DNA from: Parasponia andersonii
Lineage: Eukaryota > Streptophyta > Magnoliopsida > Rosales > Cannabaceae
Length of the DNA stretch: 64,000 nt
Direction: 5' to 3'
Assembly (NCBI GenBank): GCA_002914805.1
Contig: JXTB01000187.1
Coordinates: 120,304 to 184,303, forward strand
This document shows, in pieces, positions 35,261-46,839 of this stretch. The stretch's first letter is position 1. Each line of letters opens with the position of its first letter. The position numbers were made by a program, and so were the translations under genes. The notes under the pieces were generated by a model. That model was not told where the DNA came from. It did not search any database and saw only the letters and a list, made by a program, of their open reading frames with translations.

Positions 35261-35727
35261 GACAAAATCCTCCTCCATCCTAGAGTCCATTTCTTGCTTA
35301 TTTACTTATGCTTTGCCTATTATTTTATGATAAGTTAGTCTTTTATGGTGTGTTAGTATGCTATGTTTGGCATATTTTTGAACTCTCTTTGTATGCCTTC
35401 TTAATGATGAAACCTTGTGTGAGACTTATATCTATCTTCGATTGTGATCTATTATTATCACTATGCTTATGAGACTTATGTATGGTATTTCAATTTTTGG
35501 TGCTTTCAATTTTTTTGTTGATTTCAAAGGGGGAGAAAATATTCATGATTTTTGTTACTTAATGTATGCATATTTTGAGTTAAAAGGGGGGAGATTTCTT
35601 TAAAATTTCCATGTATATGTTGAGGGAGAGTTCTAAAAATAATGATAAGATCATGTATGCTAATTAAATTGTATCATTATTTTTTATCTCAAAAATCAAT
35701 ATTTGTCATCATAAAAAAGGGGGAGAT
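35113..35727 (+). other. 3' untranslated part and polypurine tract of the copia element
   Basis: Non-coding, with several purine tracts (aaagggggaga near 35527, aaaagggggga near 35583). The last, aaaaaagggggaga at 35713..35726, lies directly before the LTR and is the likely plus-strand primer. Confidence 0.7.
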
Positions 35728-37121
35728 TGTTGACCTATGTGGCTTTCAATCTTATCTTATTTCGATAATAACAAATATATGATTTAGTAACTAATAACTG
35801 GCTTGAGTTTGTAGTTATGAAGTTGAAAAAGAAATTAATAAAACTTAAGAAATGAAGTTCTCAAGAATAGAGCATCATTGATAAACCTCAAAAGATGAAG
35901 ATGAATGTGATGAATCAAGATTCAAGACCAAGTCTAAATAGGTTAAAATTTATTTCCTAATCTTGTACTTGATTTATTGTATTGCACAAAATATTCTCTT
36001 TGATATGGCTCAAAAATCTTTCAAATGATTTTTCAAACAAATCTTCAAAGAATTAGCTAAACTTTAAATCCATTGATTGTTTGAAAATAAATATCATCTC
36101 TAATCTAGGTCAAATATTCTCTAAAGTACATTTTCTTTAAGTAAAAAATATTTTGGAAAAAGGAAGTTTTAAAAATGACCAAATTAGTTCAAAGAAACAA
36201 AAAAACCCTTTGTTTCTGACTGATTTTGGTCGACCAGGCTTGGTCGACCAAAATAAATGCCGAAAATGGTCATTGGAGCAAAACTTGCATTTCGGACTCC
36301 AACAGCTAGTTTTTTGATAGACCAAAAATATTTCTGGTCGATCAATATTCTGGTAGCAAGATACCAACGGTCGAAAACGACTAGTTTTTGAAGATGCCTT
36401 TAAATAGAGTCAAGTTTGATGACTTAGATGGAGAGAATGCGAACCTATATTGATACCCAATCAGTTTTTAAGTGCAAAAGCTTTTACTCAACTATAACTT
36501 TCAAATCTATTTGAGTCATTCCTAGAGCATCATTTGTGCATTATTTTCAAATCACCTAAGCTTATCTTATATTATTTCTTTGAGAGGTGATTCTTTGAGT
36601 GACTGTTCACTTGTATTTTCATAAAAACATTATTCAGAGGTGAGGTTGGTACCAGAATCATAAATAACCCGGTATAGGTAAGGTTGGTACCGGAATCATA
36701 AACAACCCGGTATAGGTGAGGTTGATATCAGATTTTAAACAATCCGTGGTCAGGCATAATAGAGTCGGATTCAAGACTATTGTAAAGGCATGAGTGTGCC
36801 TAAGAAAAAATCACTCCAGATTGTACAAGAGGTCGGTCAATCCCATAATCTTGACCCGATAGTGGAAAGCTCTAAGCAAGTTACGGAGAGCCGGAGATGT
36901 AGGCAAACCATCATGTTTGTCAAATCTCGTAAAAATAGTGTTTGCATCTCTCTATCTCTATCTTTTTAATTTATTTACTTTGATATTGTGCTTATTTATT
37001 TGCTATTTTTACTTTCCCCATTCATTATTTACTCAATCTTGTTACTTTATTCAAAAATTTTGTAAAAGTCTTAAAGACCCAACTCACCCCTCATCTTGGG
37101 TTAGCTATTCTTAGGACAACA
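35728..37121 (+). repeat. 3' LTR of the copia element
   Basis: 1394 bp, TGTTGACCTATG...TAGGACAACA. It contains about three copies of a 38- to 39-bp unit (aggtgaggttggtaccggaatcataaa.aacccggtat) at 36640..36735, also present in the 5' copy at 24625..24715. Followed by TSD tattg (37122..37126). Confidence 0.9.
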
Positions 37122-39631
37122 TATTGAACATCGCAAGAACATGAAAACTTTGAACTTCTGTAATGGTTTTTAGTATTGGCCAATCCTAGATAGCCTTTAC
37201 CTTATCTTGATCGACTTTGATTCTGTTAGAACTTACAACAAAGCCCAAGAAGACTAAGCTGCCAGTCATGAAGCTACATTTTTTTAGGTTGACGTACAAC
37301 TGATACTTACGAAGTGCAATTAAAACTTCGGTCAAATGTTGTAGTTGTTCTTTCTCATTCTAACTGTAGACCAAAATTTCATCAAAATAAATGACAAAAA
37401 ATTTTCCAATGAAGGGTTGGAATACCTGATTCATTAACCTCATGAAAGTACTCAGGGCATTGGACAGACTGAATGGCATAACTAACCACTCGTATAGTCC
37501 TTCATATGTTTTGAATACACTCTTCCATTCATCTCTAGGATGAATACGAATTTGATGGTATCCGCTCCGCAAATCAATCTTGGAAAAGAGATTTGATCCT
37601 CTCAATATATCAAGCATCTCATCCAATCATAGGATAGGAAATCGATATCGTACCGTAATCTTGTTGATGGCCCGACTATCAATGCACATCCTCCAGGATC
37701 TGTCTTTCTTCGGTGTTAGGAGTGCCGGCACAGCCACAAGGCTCATACTTTCTCTAATCATCCCTTTCTTGAGGAAGTCTTGGACTTATGTTTATAGGAT
37801 CTCATTCTCCTTAGGACTCATGCAGTAGTGCGGTAAACTTGGTAGGCTTGCTCTAGGAACAAGATTAATCTGATGTTGAATATTTTGTAGGGGTGGTAAG
37901 CTAGCAGGTAACTCCTCTGGAATGATATCTTCAAATTTAGATAATAATATTTGAACTTGTACAGGGATATTGGTAGGAGAATATACCTCTTTAGATACAA
38001 AAAGAAGGTTGGTCCTGGTGAAGGTTGTTTGGTTATTTTGCAGTTTCATAGGAGCTAGAGTAATCTTTATATTATCCTTGTGGAAGCTGTATGTGTTAGC
38101 TTTACCATTATGTATAGTGTTTAAATCGAATTGCCACGGTTAACCAAGCAACATATGACAAGCATCCATATCAACAACATCATATAATACATCATCTTTG
38201 TATTTACCGATGGAGAAAGGAATTTGATATTGTTGTGTCACCTTTATTTCACCGACGTCCTTGATCCAGCTAATATGATGCGAGGCAGTGTGTTGTTAGG
38301 TTGGTAGTTAAAACTTGTCTACCATAGTCTGAGAACTATCAATGATAAGGTCACACATTCGTTGTTTAACCGTATAACGAGTATTGAAAATGTTGTGTCG
38401 TTGTATGTCTTCTTCCTTTTTTGGTGTATATATCAATCATCTTATCACCAAGGAAATACCTTCATCTCCATAAATGACTTCCTCAGGTTCAACTTTATCT
38501 ATGTACTCCTCATTCTCGAAATATGCTTCGTCCCCTTTGACATCGTCATCATGTGTGGTTAGATTAACGGGTCTGTTCTAATGACATTGATTTGAATAGT
38601 GGCCTGTTTATACACAATGATAATATTTATTACCTCTCGGGACTGTATAAGGGTTGTTAGTATTATTGTTGACTATTTCTCTTTGTGATCGAGTGGTTGA
38701 TTAGTTGTAAGAAAGAGTTGATCTTACTACTTCATCATGTGGTCTTGCTATGGTCTTCTCTTTGCTCAAATCAGATATTTGTGGAGGTGTAGAGGATTAA
38801 GAAGTTGTTGAATTACGATGTGCCCTTTTGTTGAGCTGAGTTTCAATTTTCCAAGCGAATTGAATTGTACTAGACAAAGTATTATGAGATTGTTTGAATA
38901 CCGTGTCTTGTATGTTTGCATGAAGTCTATCAATGAATCTAGAAATCTTTTGACTTTTAAATTTTCGAATGTCCACTCGGGCAACTAGTCTATGAAACTC
39001 GGTTACGTATTCTTGTACTGTTTGGAATGCTTGTCGGCAATGTTGATATCGACTAAAAAGTACTTGTTCGTAATCTGGAGGTAGGAAGTGCTTGATCATC
39101 AATTGTTTCATCTACTACCAAGTGTGAACTTTGTTTCTCTCTTGCCAAATACATGTCGCTTGTAATTGATCCCACCAGGATAACATGTCTCCTTTGAGTC
39201 GATAAGCCACTAATTTGACTTTCATATGTTTTGGAGTACCCTAATAATCAAATAACTTTTCTATTTCAGCTAGCCAATCAAGGAATTCTTCAATCATGAA
39301 TAGATCATTAAATTGCGGAATCTCAATCTTTATGTAGTAGTCATTTTGTCGAGATCCTTAGTTGTTTTCGGGTGTGGCTGGTCCTTCATCGTCTTCACTA
39401 GAATCTTCACCTTGAAAAAGTTGATTTCGATGCCGCCTAAAATTTTCAAGAGGTTCAACTTCGTCACGTCTCCATCATTTATAATTATTGTTTGTCTCCC
39501 AAGAAAATGTTGAGTCAAATTTGTAAGCATTGTCTCTAATTTTGCAATCTTCTATCAAGTGTATCCACTAACTCCTTTGTTGTAAACTCTTCTACAGCGG
39601 GATTTTGTTGGCCAGACTCTTCGTCTGACAT

Positions 39632-39850
39632 CTTTTTTTTTACTTTTTTTTACTTTTTTTTAACTTTTTTTTTTTTGCTTTTATAGAAAAGAAAATAGTA
39701 AAAATTTTTAAAAATAAAGAAAAATAGAGTTAATTTTTTTTTTTTACTTTTTTTAATTTTTTTTTTACTATTTAATTTTTTCTTGCTTTTATAGGAAAGT
39801 AAATAGTGCAAACTCTTAAGAGTAAAGAAAAAATACAACTCACAAAAATT
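39632..39850 (-). repeat. Low-complexity A/T-rich leader of the gypsy element
   Basis: Runs of T on the plus strand broken by ac or aact, with two similar parts (about 39660..39730 and 39770..39835) that both contain gcttttatag.aaag.aaatagt. Slippage-prone sequence between LTR and gag. Confidence 0.6.
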
Positions 39851-40171
39851 TAAACAGTAAGAAAAAAATAAAGCTTACGAAAATGTATATATTATCTTGT
39901 TAAAAGAATGAAGCAAATTCCCCAAGGAGGAAAACATGATATATGTCTTTGATATACGCCTCTTTTTTTTTTTTTTTTAAGAAACAAAGATAGTATATGG
40001 AACCATTATATGTGTATGCGTGGTAAATAATTATTGTATGAAGGTGATGGTAAGGATTAGATAATGAAAGTGATGATGAAATAAGGATTTTTTTTTTTTT
40101 TTGTGGAAATAGTGTAGGGTAAGGATAACAGGAAAGCTCCACCTAATACAGAGGTAGTCTCTACTACTAAT

Positions 40172-40600
40172 TGACGTAGCAGATTGCTAGATTTCACTCT
40201 AACTTGCGTTCTTATAACGAGAATAAAAATAAGTAAAATTCTTAAAGAGAATTTAGAAGAGAAATTTAAGATGTAATTGAAGATTGGATGATTACAACTC
40301 TTGCCAATGAAGGCTATTTATACAAGTTTAGGATTAATCTAAATTATCCAATAAAATAATTCTAAGAAACTTACAATCATATACCTAACACCTACTAACC
40401 AAACACACTTAAATAAATAAATTATTCACCTAACACACTTTAAATAAATAAATTATTCACCTAACACACTTCAAATAAATAAATCTAAAATATCTAAAAC
40501 ACAAAAGTATTTTACTAACCAATGGAATGTTCATTAGATTGGATTTTGGAATTTTGGACTTTGACTTTAGGTCATTTTTTAGGCTGCTGCTGCTGCATCA
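40172..40600 (-). repeat. 5' LTR of the split gypsy element
   Basis: 429 bp. On the minus strand TGATGCAGCAGCAGCAGCC ... CTGCTACGTCA. Carries three copies of the unit ttaggtgaataatttattta. Outside lies gttag (40601..40605), the TSD partner of 27603..27607. Confidence 0.9.
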
Positions 40601-41495
40601 GTTAGTTTCTTGTAATATTATGAACTCATAAAGGTTGAAAAATAGTTTAAAAACCTCTTAACTAATATACGAATATTAATTTAACAAAATAGAAGATTTC
40701 GATGAGAGTAATTTTGGTATTTTATTTCGGTGAGTATATAGTTAGGTTAATAGTAATTTTTGAATTAGAGAAATTTTCTAATTTTTTTTAGCCTAAAAAC
40801 GACATATACCTATTCATCCCAAAAATGTATTTTGTACATTTTAAGTAAAAACAAAGTCATACATCATTTTCAACTTAAGAAATGTTTATTATATGATAAT
40901 CAAATAGTTATGCAACAATTTCAAAATTCGAAACTCGTCAAGGCAATTGTAATATAGCAACAAAAAAATTTTAAAATTGAAATATTTTGTATATTTTTAT
41001 ACTTTTGTTTTGTTCAACGATTTTTCCTTATACCCTGAGTTAATATTCTTTCTCCATCACTATATATATATATATATATGAAATTTTGGTTAATTTACTT
41101 CCCTTAACATATTTTATTATGAGTAAATATTAAGGATTAACGCATCTAAATATTTACGACAAAAGGGAAATAAAAGCAAAAATTAAGAAAATACACACAG
41201 ATGTATAATAGTTTGTTCTCAACGCTTTTGGCAGGTATATATAGGTTTTAATGACTATAATGAAGATGAAGAATTACAAAGAAAATCTCATGCTTACACT
41301 TCTTTCAGACTCCAAATTCTCTCTATATATTATTTATCCACACTTCGCACCCTAATATCCTTTATATAGAGGAAAACTAAGGCAACCGAAATATATATGT
41401 AGAATCCCAACCCCTTACTAATATACTCTTACTAGTGATATTTTCTTTAAGAAGGATTACTACCCCTGGTCAAGATTGTCATAAAGGTTGATACG
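40601..41495. other. AT-rich spacer between the gypsy element and LARD copy 2
   Basis: No gene seen. A (TA)n run lies near 41061..41079. The part 41200..41480 has TATA-like and leader-like sequence (tttatatagagg near 41360) but no recognised family. Confidence 0.45.
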
Positions 41496-43289
41496 TGTCA
41501 TGACCAAAAATTCAAAAATTGTGACGTTTAGTAATTTTAAGTGAAAATATAATAAAATATTATTTTTTTCGAAATTCAGGAGAAATCAAGTATTACATAA
41601 TTTTATTTTGATCCTCAAGACATTATGAGTTTCAAATCCATCAAAAACTCATATTAGTTTGTAATTACTTATGAAAAATGCCCGTTAAAGTTCAAAAAAA
41701 TTTCCATTTATCTCATTTGGTTACTTGTTGAAAAATCATAAATTTTGGTAAATAAATTTAACTAAAAACTTTAGTCTAATGTCTAAAATAAATTACATTA
41801 AATCACTTGTAGTTTCAAGTACTCGAATTAATAACAAAACCATCTTCATCCATCCACTTAGTAAATTCACTAATCTTGGCTAAATAATTAAATAAGAAAG
41901 AAAATTAGCAGAGTATGAATACCCACCAGAAATTAAGAGTAGATCTGTATACACAAGCTGCACAGTTTATCTATCCATCAAGACGAATATCTCAAATAAT
42001 CAAATACCTGAACGTAGAAGAAGTAGGGGGTGTGTATTCAAATACTCAGTAAAATTTTAATTACCATTTTGAATGAATGCAATTTTAACAAACCTGCATG
42101 GTTAATACCTTTTTCAAAAATCCATTTATAAACCAAATTTATAAAATAATTGATATCAACAATATTCATATATTCAAAACTAAAATCAGAAACACATGAT
42201 TGTATATATCATATATTAGCTAATGTAAATAAGTGAACTCTCATCCTCCCATCACGACCATGTAATACTTTTGTAGCAGAGGCACCTAGCATCTTGATAC
42301 TTCCCATAGGTGTATCAGCCAAAAACCTACACATGGGTCTAAGTCTTTTACCTAGCACTGCAGTAACTCGCTGGTGATTTATACTATCATAATGCAATAA
42401 TGAAACTCAAGTGTGCGATCCTATGATATATACAACATATAACAGCTCACAATAATCATGCATCAAGAATCAAATCATGCTTTAAAATCTAACTTGGTAT
42501 TATCTTGGGATTTACTATAACATGGGTTGCACACCGCTATTTTACCCCATAATCACGATATAAAAATATGTATAATAATCCATATAGTCCAATTCTAGTA
42601 TAATCCAATAATTTATCAAACTATCGTGAAATAACAATTTTTCATGAATAAGTTTTAATGCAATTATAAATCAAAACAAATATAAAATCAGGTAATTGAA
42701 TTCCTACCTCAAAATGGTAGCTATACTAAATTAATGATGCTTAAAGAAACTCTCGATAGCCACTTAGGTGCTCGAACGATTGTTTTGGGATTGTAGTAAG
42801 CTCACTTCAAAAAGTGACTTTTCCAATAAAGCCTCGGATTGAAAAGCAAAGCTCTCCTCTGAATTTAAAGCATCTAAAAATGCTAAGTTAGACATAAAAT
42901 TTATCAAAAATGGGTCTTGGAGCAGGACCTATCCCGTGGCACGCATAATAACATTATTCACGAGTCTCGGAATTTGTGCTATTTCAAAACATAGTGATAT
43001 TATTTATCAAAACTCGTTTCTCAACCTCACTAAATCGAAATTTGAAATCATAATTCAATTTCAAGATCCTAAGCCTTAAACAGGCTTCAAAATCTAAGAA
43101 TTATAAAAATGTCTCTTTTTAGAATTAATTTGAAAAATGTCTCCTTTTTCCAATGTATTTAGAAAAATATCATCTTTGCTGATTATTTATAAAAATATCA
43201 CTTTCTTGAAATATTTCAGAAATAATCATTATTATAGCATTATTTAGGAAAATATTATTTTCAAAAATATTTAGAAAAATATCAACTTT

Positions 43290-43445
43290 AACGCATTGAG
43301 AGGACCTTTCCCTAGTACAAGAGGACCGAGAAGGATGCACCTCTGGTGTACCAGTTATCGTGCCCACGGTAAACACTGGGTAGCCAAGTGCAGAGTAGAT
43401 AACTACTGAAAGCATCTAAGTAGTAAGCCCACCCCAAGATGAGTG
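43290..43445 (+). pseudogene. rrn23: 3' end of plastid 23S rRNA gene (fragment)
   Basis: Reads gcattgagaggaccttt, the sarcin-ricin-distal tail gtaccagttatcgtgcccac, gggtagccaagtgc, gaaagcatctaagtagtaag and ccccaagatgag, the conserved end of bacterial/plastid 23S rRNA. Some substitutions (gtacaagagg for gtacgagagg) show it is a nuclear copy under no constraint. About 155 bp of a gene of about 2.8 kb. Confidence 0.9.
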
Positions 43446-43540
43446 ATGTATTTAAGTAATTGTTCTTCTATTAGACCATAATGAAAGCGCAATTTTTGTT
43501 CTTCTTCTAAACGAATACGATATTGAGATTTTTTACCGAA
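43446..43540 (-). pseudogene. rps4: Plastid rps4 fragment
   Basis: The minus-strand translation [20 protein letters not shown] then [10 protein letters not shown] corresponds to the conserved N-terminal part of plastid ribosomal protein S4. About 30 codons only, no start or stop. Confidence 0.85.
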
Positions 43541-43769
43541 TTTGAATAGGAAAAAAAGTGGATCTGCAAGGTCCCAAATGAATTGGTTTATTCGAAAAAA
43601 GCCTTGTTCTTTGGAAGATCTATCTCATGTCTAGTACTGTATAGTTCCACTCTGCAAGAACTCCGAATCATTCTTTTGAAGCCTAACCTCTTCATCATAA
43701 ATGATCCGCTTGCCCCGAAATGACCTGGCCTAATAGGGAAATCCCAATTCATTGGGGCTTTCTATTTCA
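43541..43769 (-). pseudogene. ycf2: Plastid ycf2 fragment
   Basis: The minus-strand translation contains [48 protein letters not shown] and DPLFFLF, which is the plastid Ycf2 protein. Two or three in-frame stops (for example after FPY and QY) mark decay. Confidence 0.82.
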
Positions 43770-46700
43770 CTGATTATTTGTAAAAAAAAAAAATGTCATT
43801 TTTGCAATAATATTTCAGAAAATAACACTTTTTTAATCTCAGCTCAAGGCCCAAACTAAATAGCAATAGACTCTACTCCAACACTATTTAGTTTTGCAAA
43901 AATATCACTTTTTGTTCTGAATTAGAAAAATACCATATTTTTAATTCAAAAATTAACATGCTTCTGGATATTATTTTAACTTTTACAAACCGTAATTATT
44001 CATGATTTTAACTCTCTTTCACGTCATACAATTACCATGGGTAAAATAATTACTTAATAAAAAAAATTATAAAAATATCACTTTTTACAAACTTTAATAA
44101 AAAGTCCTAAACAGTGAAAATTTTACCGGTAGTGAGTTAACGGCCAGGACTGGTCGAGAAATGATGGTGACGACGAGATGAACGGTACCCTCGGTATCAC
44201 GAAAAGAGATCCGGTGAAGTTTCAGTGGTCGAGAAACCTCACGATGAGCAAAAACTTCAAGGTGGTCGATCTCTATTTCCAGCAACAAAATCTGGTGAGA
44301 TTTGGTGGCATGGTTTCGTCAAAGGATAGGGAAGAGCACGGGCAGGTGCTTAGGTAGCGAGGCATGGCAGTGCAGGCAGTGGGTCACAGCTGAAGCTCCC
44401 TTTTTCTCTCTTTATTGGCCCCTTCAAGTGAGAAGATAGAGTTTTGGGGGGGTATTTATAAAATTAGGTGTTACTGTAACACCCATTAAAAAAATCCAAA
44501 TAATTTATTTTAAATATTCCAAAAATACTTATTCACAACAATGCCATTGATTAACAAATTACCCATTTTCCCTTGATTTAATCAAGTTTTTACTTCCTCA
44601 CTTCCTTAAAAGAATTTCATCCGGAAATTCAAATATAACACAAGGGGTACGAGAGGAACATTAAGGAATAATGGTCAAAAAGATAATGTACAATCATAGA
44701 TCGGGTGTAGGAGGATCGAATCAAACACTCTTTATACATAGAGCATGAAACATACGCCCACCACTTAGTGTAGAATCTCGTCAACATGCTGATACCATGC
44801 AAGGCATGAGCTAACAGGTACACAAAGTTATATGGAATCATAAGGTGACCCAGGAATAGATACAAGGACACCAACATATGAGAATAATATCCTTAAGTCA
44901 GTACACGAAACAGGAATGGTGATGACAATCAAAACCAAGATTCAATAATGCAAGACTCTTATAACTTGAGTATCGATTATTAGGCATCAATCTAGAGTAG
45001 CAAATAATATGTCGAATACATACGATACGGTCCTCTTAAAATATCAAATTAATATCACACCGGACAATCCCATCTGTCTGTATCTAGAACCCAGCCCTAA
45101 ATAATCACTGAGTTCAAAAACTCTAACTGGATCCCAAATGAAAATCAATACCCTTGTGTTATATCACACAAGATAGACAAGTTTAAAGGTTAGAAACTAT
45201 AATAAGGATATAACGATATAAATCATCTACTATTCCTCAAAATTGGTGAGAAATAACCGAGTATACCCAATATCTCTAGTCAAGAACAAGACTAGAATCG
45301 TAATAGAATACAAATCTCTAATAGAAGAGTTTATAGCACAAGTAATAATTCAAGCATATAAAATACAAGTATCTATATAATATATATAGCCTAAAGATTT
45401 CCCAAGGATTTTTTTTAAGTCTACTATACAATAAGAAGTTATATTGATATGACTCAATATTCAGTATACATATAAAACAATTAATAATACCATAATGTTC
45501 TAGAAATAAGATTTCAATAAAATAGGTCATTTCCACGGTAACATCTGTCTCCCATCAAACCTCATTTCATTTTTAAGTCGAAAAGATATTTTTTGAAAAT
45601 ATGCAACACAAAAATCAGGGGCATACAAGAATACTATACTAGCTCACAATAAGATCTCACATTGGCCATAGGTAAACTAAATCTAAACTCCAAATATTTT
45701 TTTCTAAAAATATAATAACAAGAATTCAACAATACTCTATACAGACCCATAAGTAAATTAATTTTAAATACCATCAATTATGTCACCATAATGATCCTTG
45801 TGTTTAACTCTAATCTAGTAGTCATAGGCTCAACTCAATACCAATAACTCAATCAGGATTTCAACTCTCAACAAATTATGACAGAATATCTAATAATTCT
45901 TTAAAGCAAAAATAAAGTTTCTTAAATGACACTTGGTATGAACGAGAAAAAGTTCCACATTTTTTTATACAATTTGCTAAATAAATTTTTCAAGCCTTTA
46001 CAACATACAGATTCTCTTTAAAACATAATTAAATGTAGTAGAAGTTTTTCTTAAATTTCTAAAACCTTTCCAAAATTTTTCAAACATTTCTCTTCAAAAA
46101 ATTCAAAAGTACATCTTTTAACTGGCTTATCACATATGTAAATATGTTCTTATAATTCTTTATTTATGAAAAACTCTAGGTATGACACGCTTTAATAAGG
46201 TTGTCTTTGTATTTTATAACTTTGAAATCACCACACACTAACAATTTCATAAAAAAAGGTCTTTGAAAGACACTTTTAAGATTTATAGCTTTTATAAAGC
46301 ACTTCAGAAAAATAATAGAATGAGTCATAGTTAAACTTTTAGGTTCTTAGTAGATAGACCATATATATTTATATATATTTTTTTCATTTTATACAAGTCT
46401 TACTCACCTTGTAACATAGTTAACTCCAAGAAATATTTTTAAAAAAAAAACATTGTTTATATTTTCAAAGAAATTTTCACACATTATATGACTCAAATTT
46501 CTATCAAATACCAAATCAAGTCTATTAATTCATAGCTATAATTTCCATGAATTTTAAAAGCTCCAATGAAAATCATATACATTATTATATACCATCTAAG
46601 TCCCTTCAAGTATTCAAAACTAATTTATTTCCATTTGAAGTCCAAATGAGACGTCATTCTAAGTCTCTAGTATCAGGAGTTCTCAATACTTAGGATACCA

Positions 46701-46839
46701 AATTAATTAATTGCATAAGTGCTCAACTATTCAATCGAGACCACCAGGATAAGGTCGACCTAACTTGACTTAACCAGTAAAACTCATTCATTACTCAAGG
46801 ATTTAACAATTCAAAGCCCACCAATATTATATATGCATT

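Larger units (their letters stand above)
31379..37121 (+). mobile_element. Copia element lacking its 5' end and reverse transcriptase
   Basis: In order: a gag remnant, protease, integrase, then directly a second type of ORF (34118..35113), a polypurine tract, and the LTR 35728..37121. The 5' LTR, truncated, is at 24612..25613 in inverted orientation. The matching TSD (tattg at 37122 and its inverse at 25614) shows that the element was inserted into the RT of a gypsy element. The primer site and start of gag are missing at the rearrangement point. No RT or RNase H of copia type is seen between integrase and the second ORF. Confidence 0.88.
37127..40600 (-). pseudogene. Ty3/gypsy element, first half (5' LTR, gag, protease, RT)
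   Basis: Minus strand from the LTR at 40600: an A-rich leader (about 39640..40171), gag from ATG 39631 (MSDEESGQQNP), a capsid-like gag region (MKQLMIKHFLPPDYEQV, FHRLVARVDIRKF) to 38766, a degenerate zinc knuckle (YHCV...GHYSNQC near 38600), a protease remnant, RT with [22 protein letters not shown] and [11 protein letters not shown] (YFDE where YxDD is expected). It stops at 37127 inside the RT where the copia LTR is inserted. The remainder is at 25619..27602 on the plus strand. Many stops; inactive. Confidence 0.88.
43288..43769. other. Nuclear plastid DNA mosaic (23S rRNA, rps4, ycf2 pieces)
   Basis: Three plastid fragments joined end to end inside an LTR. The partner LTR (near 51740..51765) lacks them and reads straight across. 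Plastid origin follows from exact family features of each piece, listed separately. The pieces are not neighbours in plastid genomes, so this is a mosaic insert made by joining fragments, or a remnant of a larger rearranged insert. Confidence 0.88.
41496..44593 (-). repeat. 3' LTR of LARD copy 2 (with plastid insert)
   Basis: 3098 bp; 2616 bp without the plastid insert 43288..43769, almost the length of its partner (2632 bp). The right edge is taken from the position matching the end of copy 1's LTR; the terminal CA is not intact. Confidence 0.8.

Noticed and set aside
39650..40142. Lys/Phe-rich ORFs
   Set aside because: Translation of A/T runs in the gypsy leader.
43290..43445. Functional rRNA gene
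   Set aside because: Only the last about 155 bases of plastid-type 23S rRNA, with substitutions, inside an LTR and fused to other plastid pieces.
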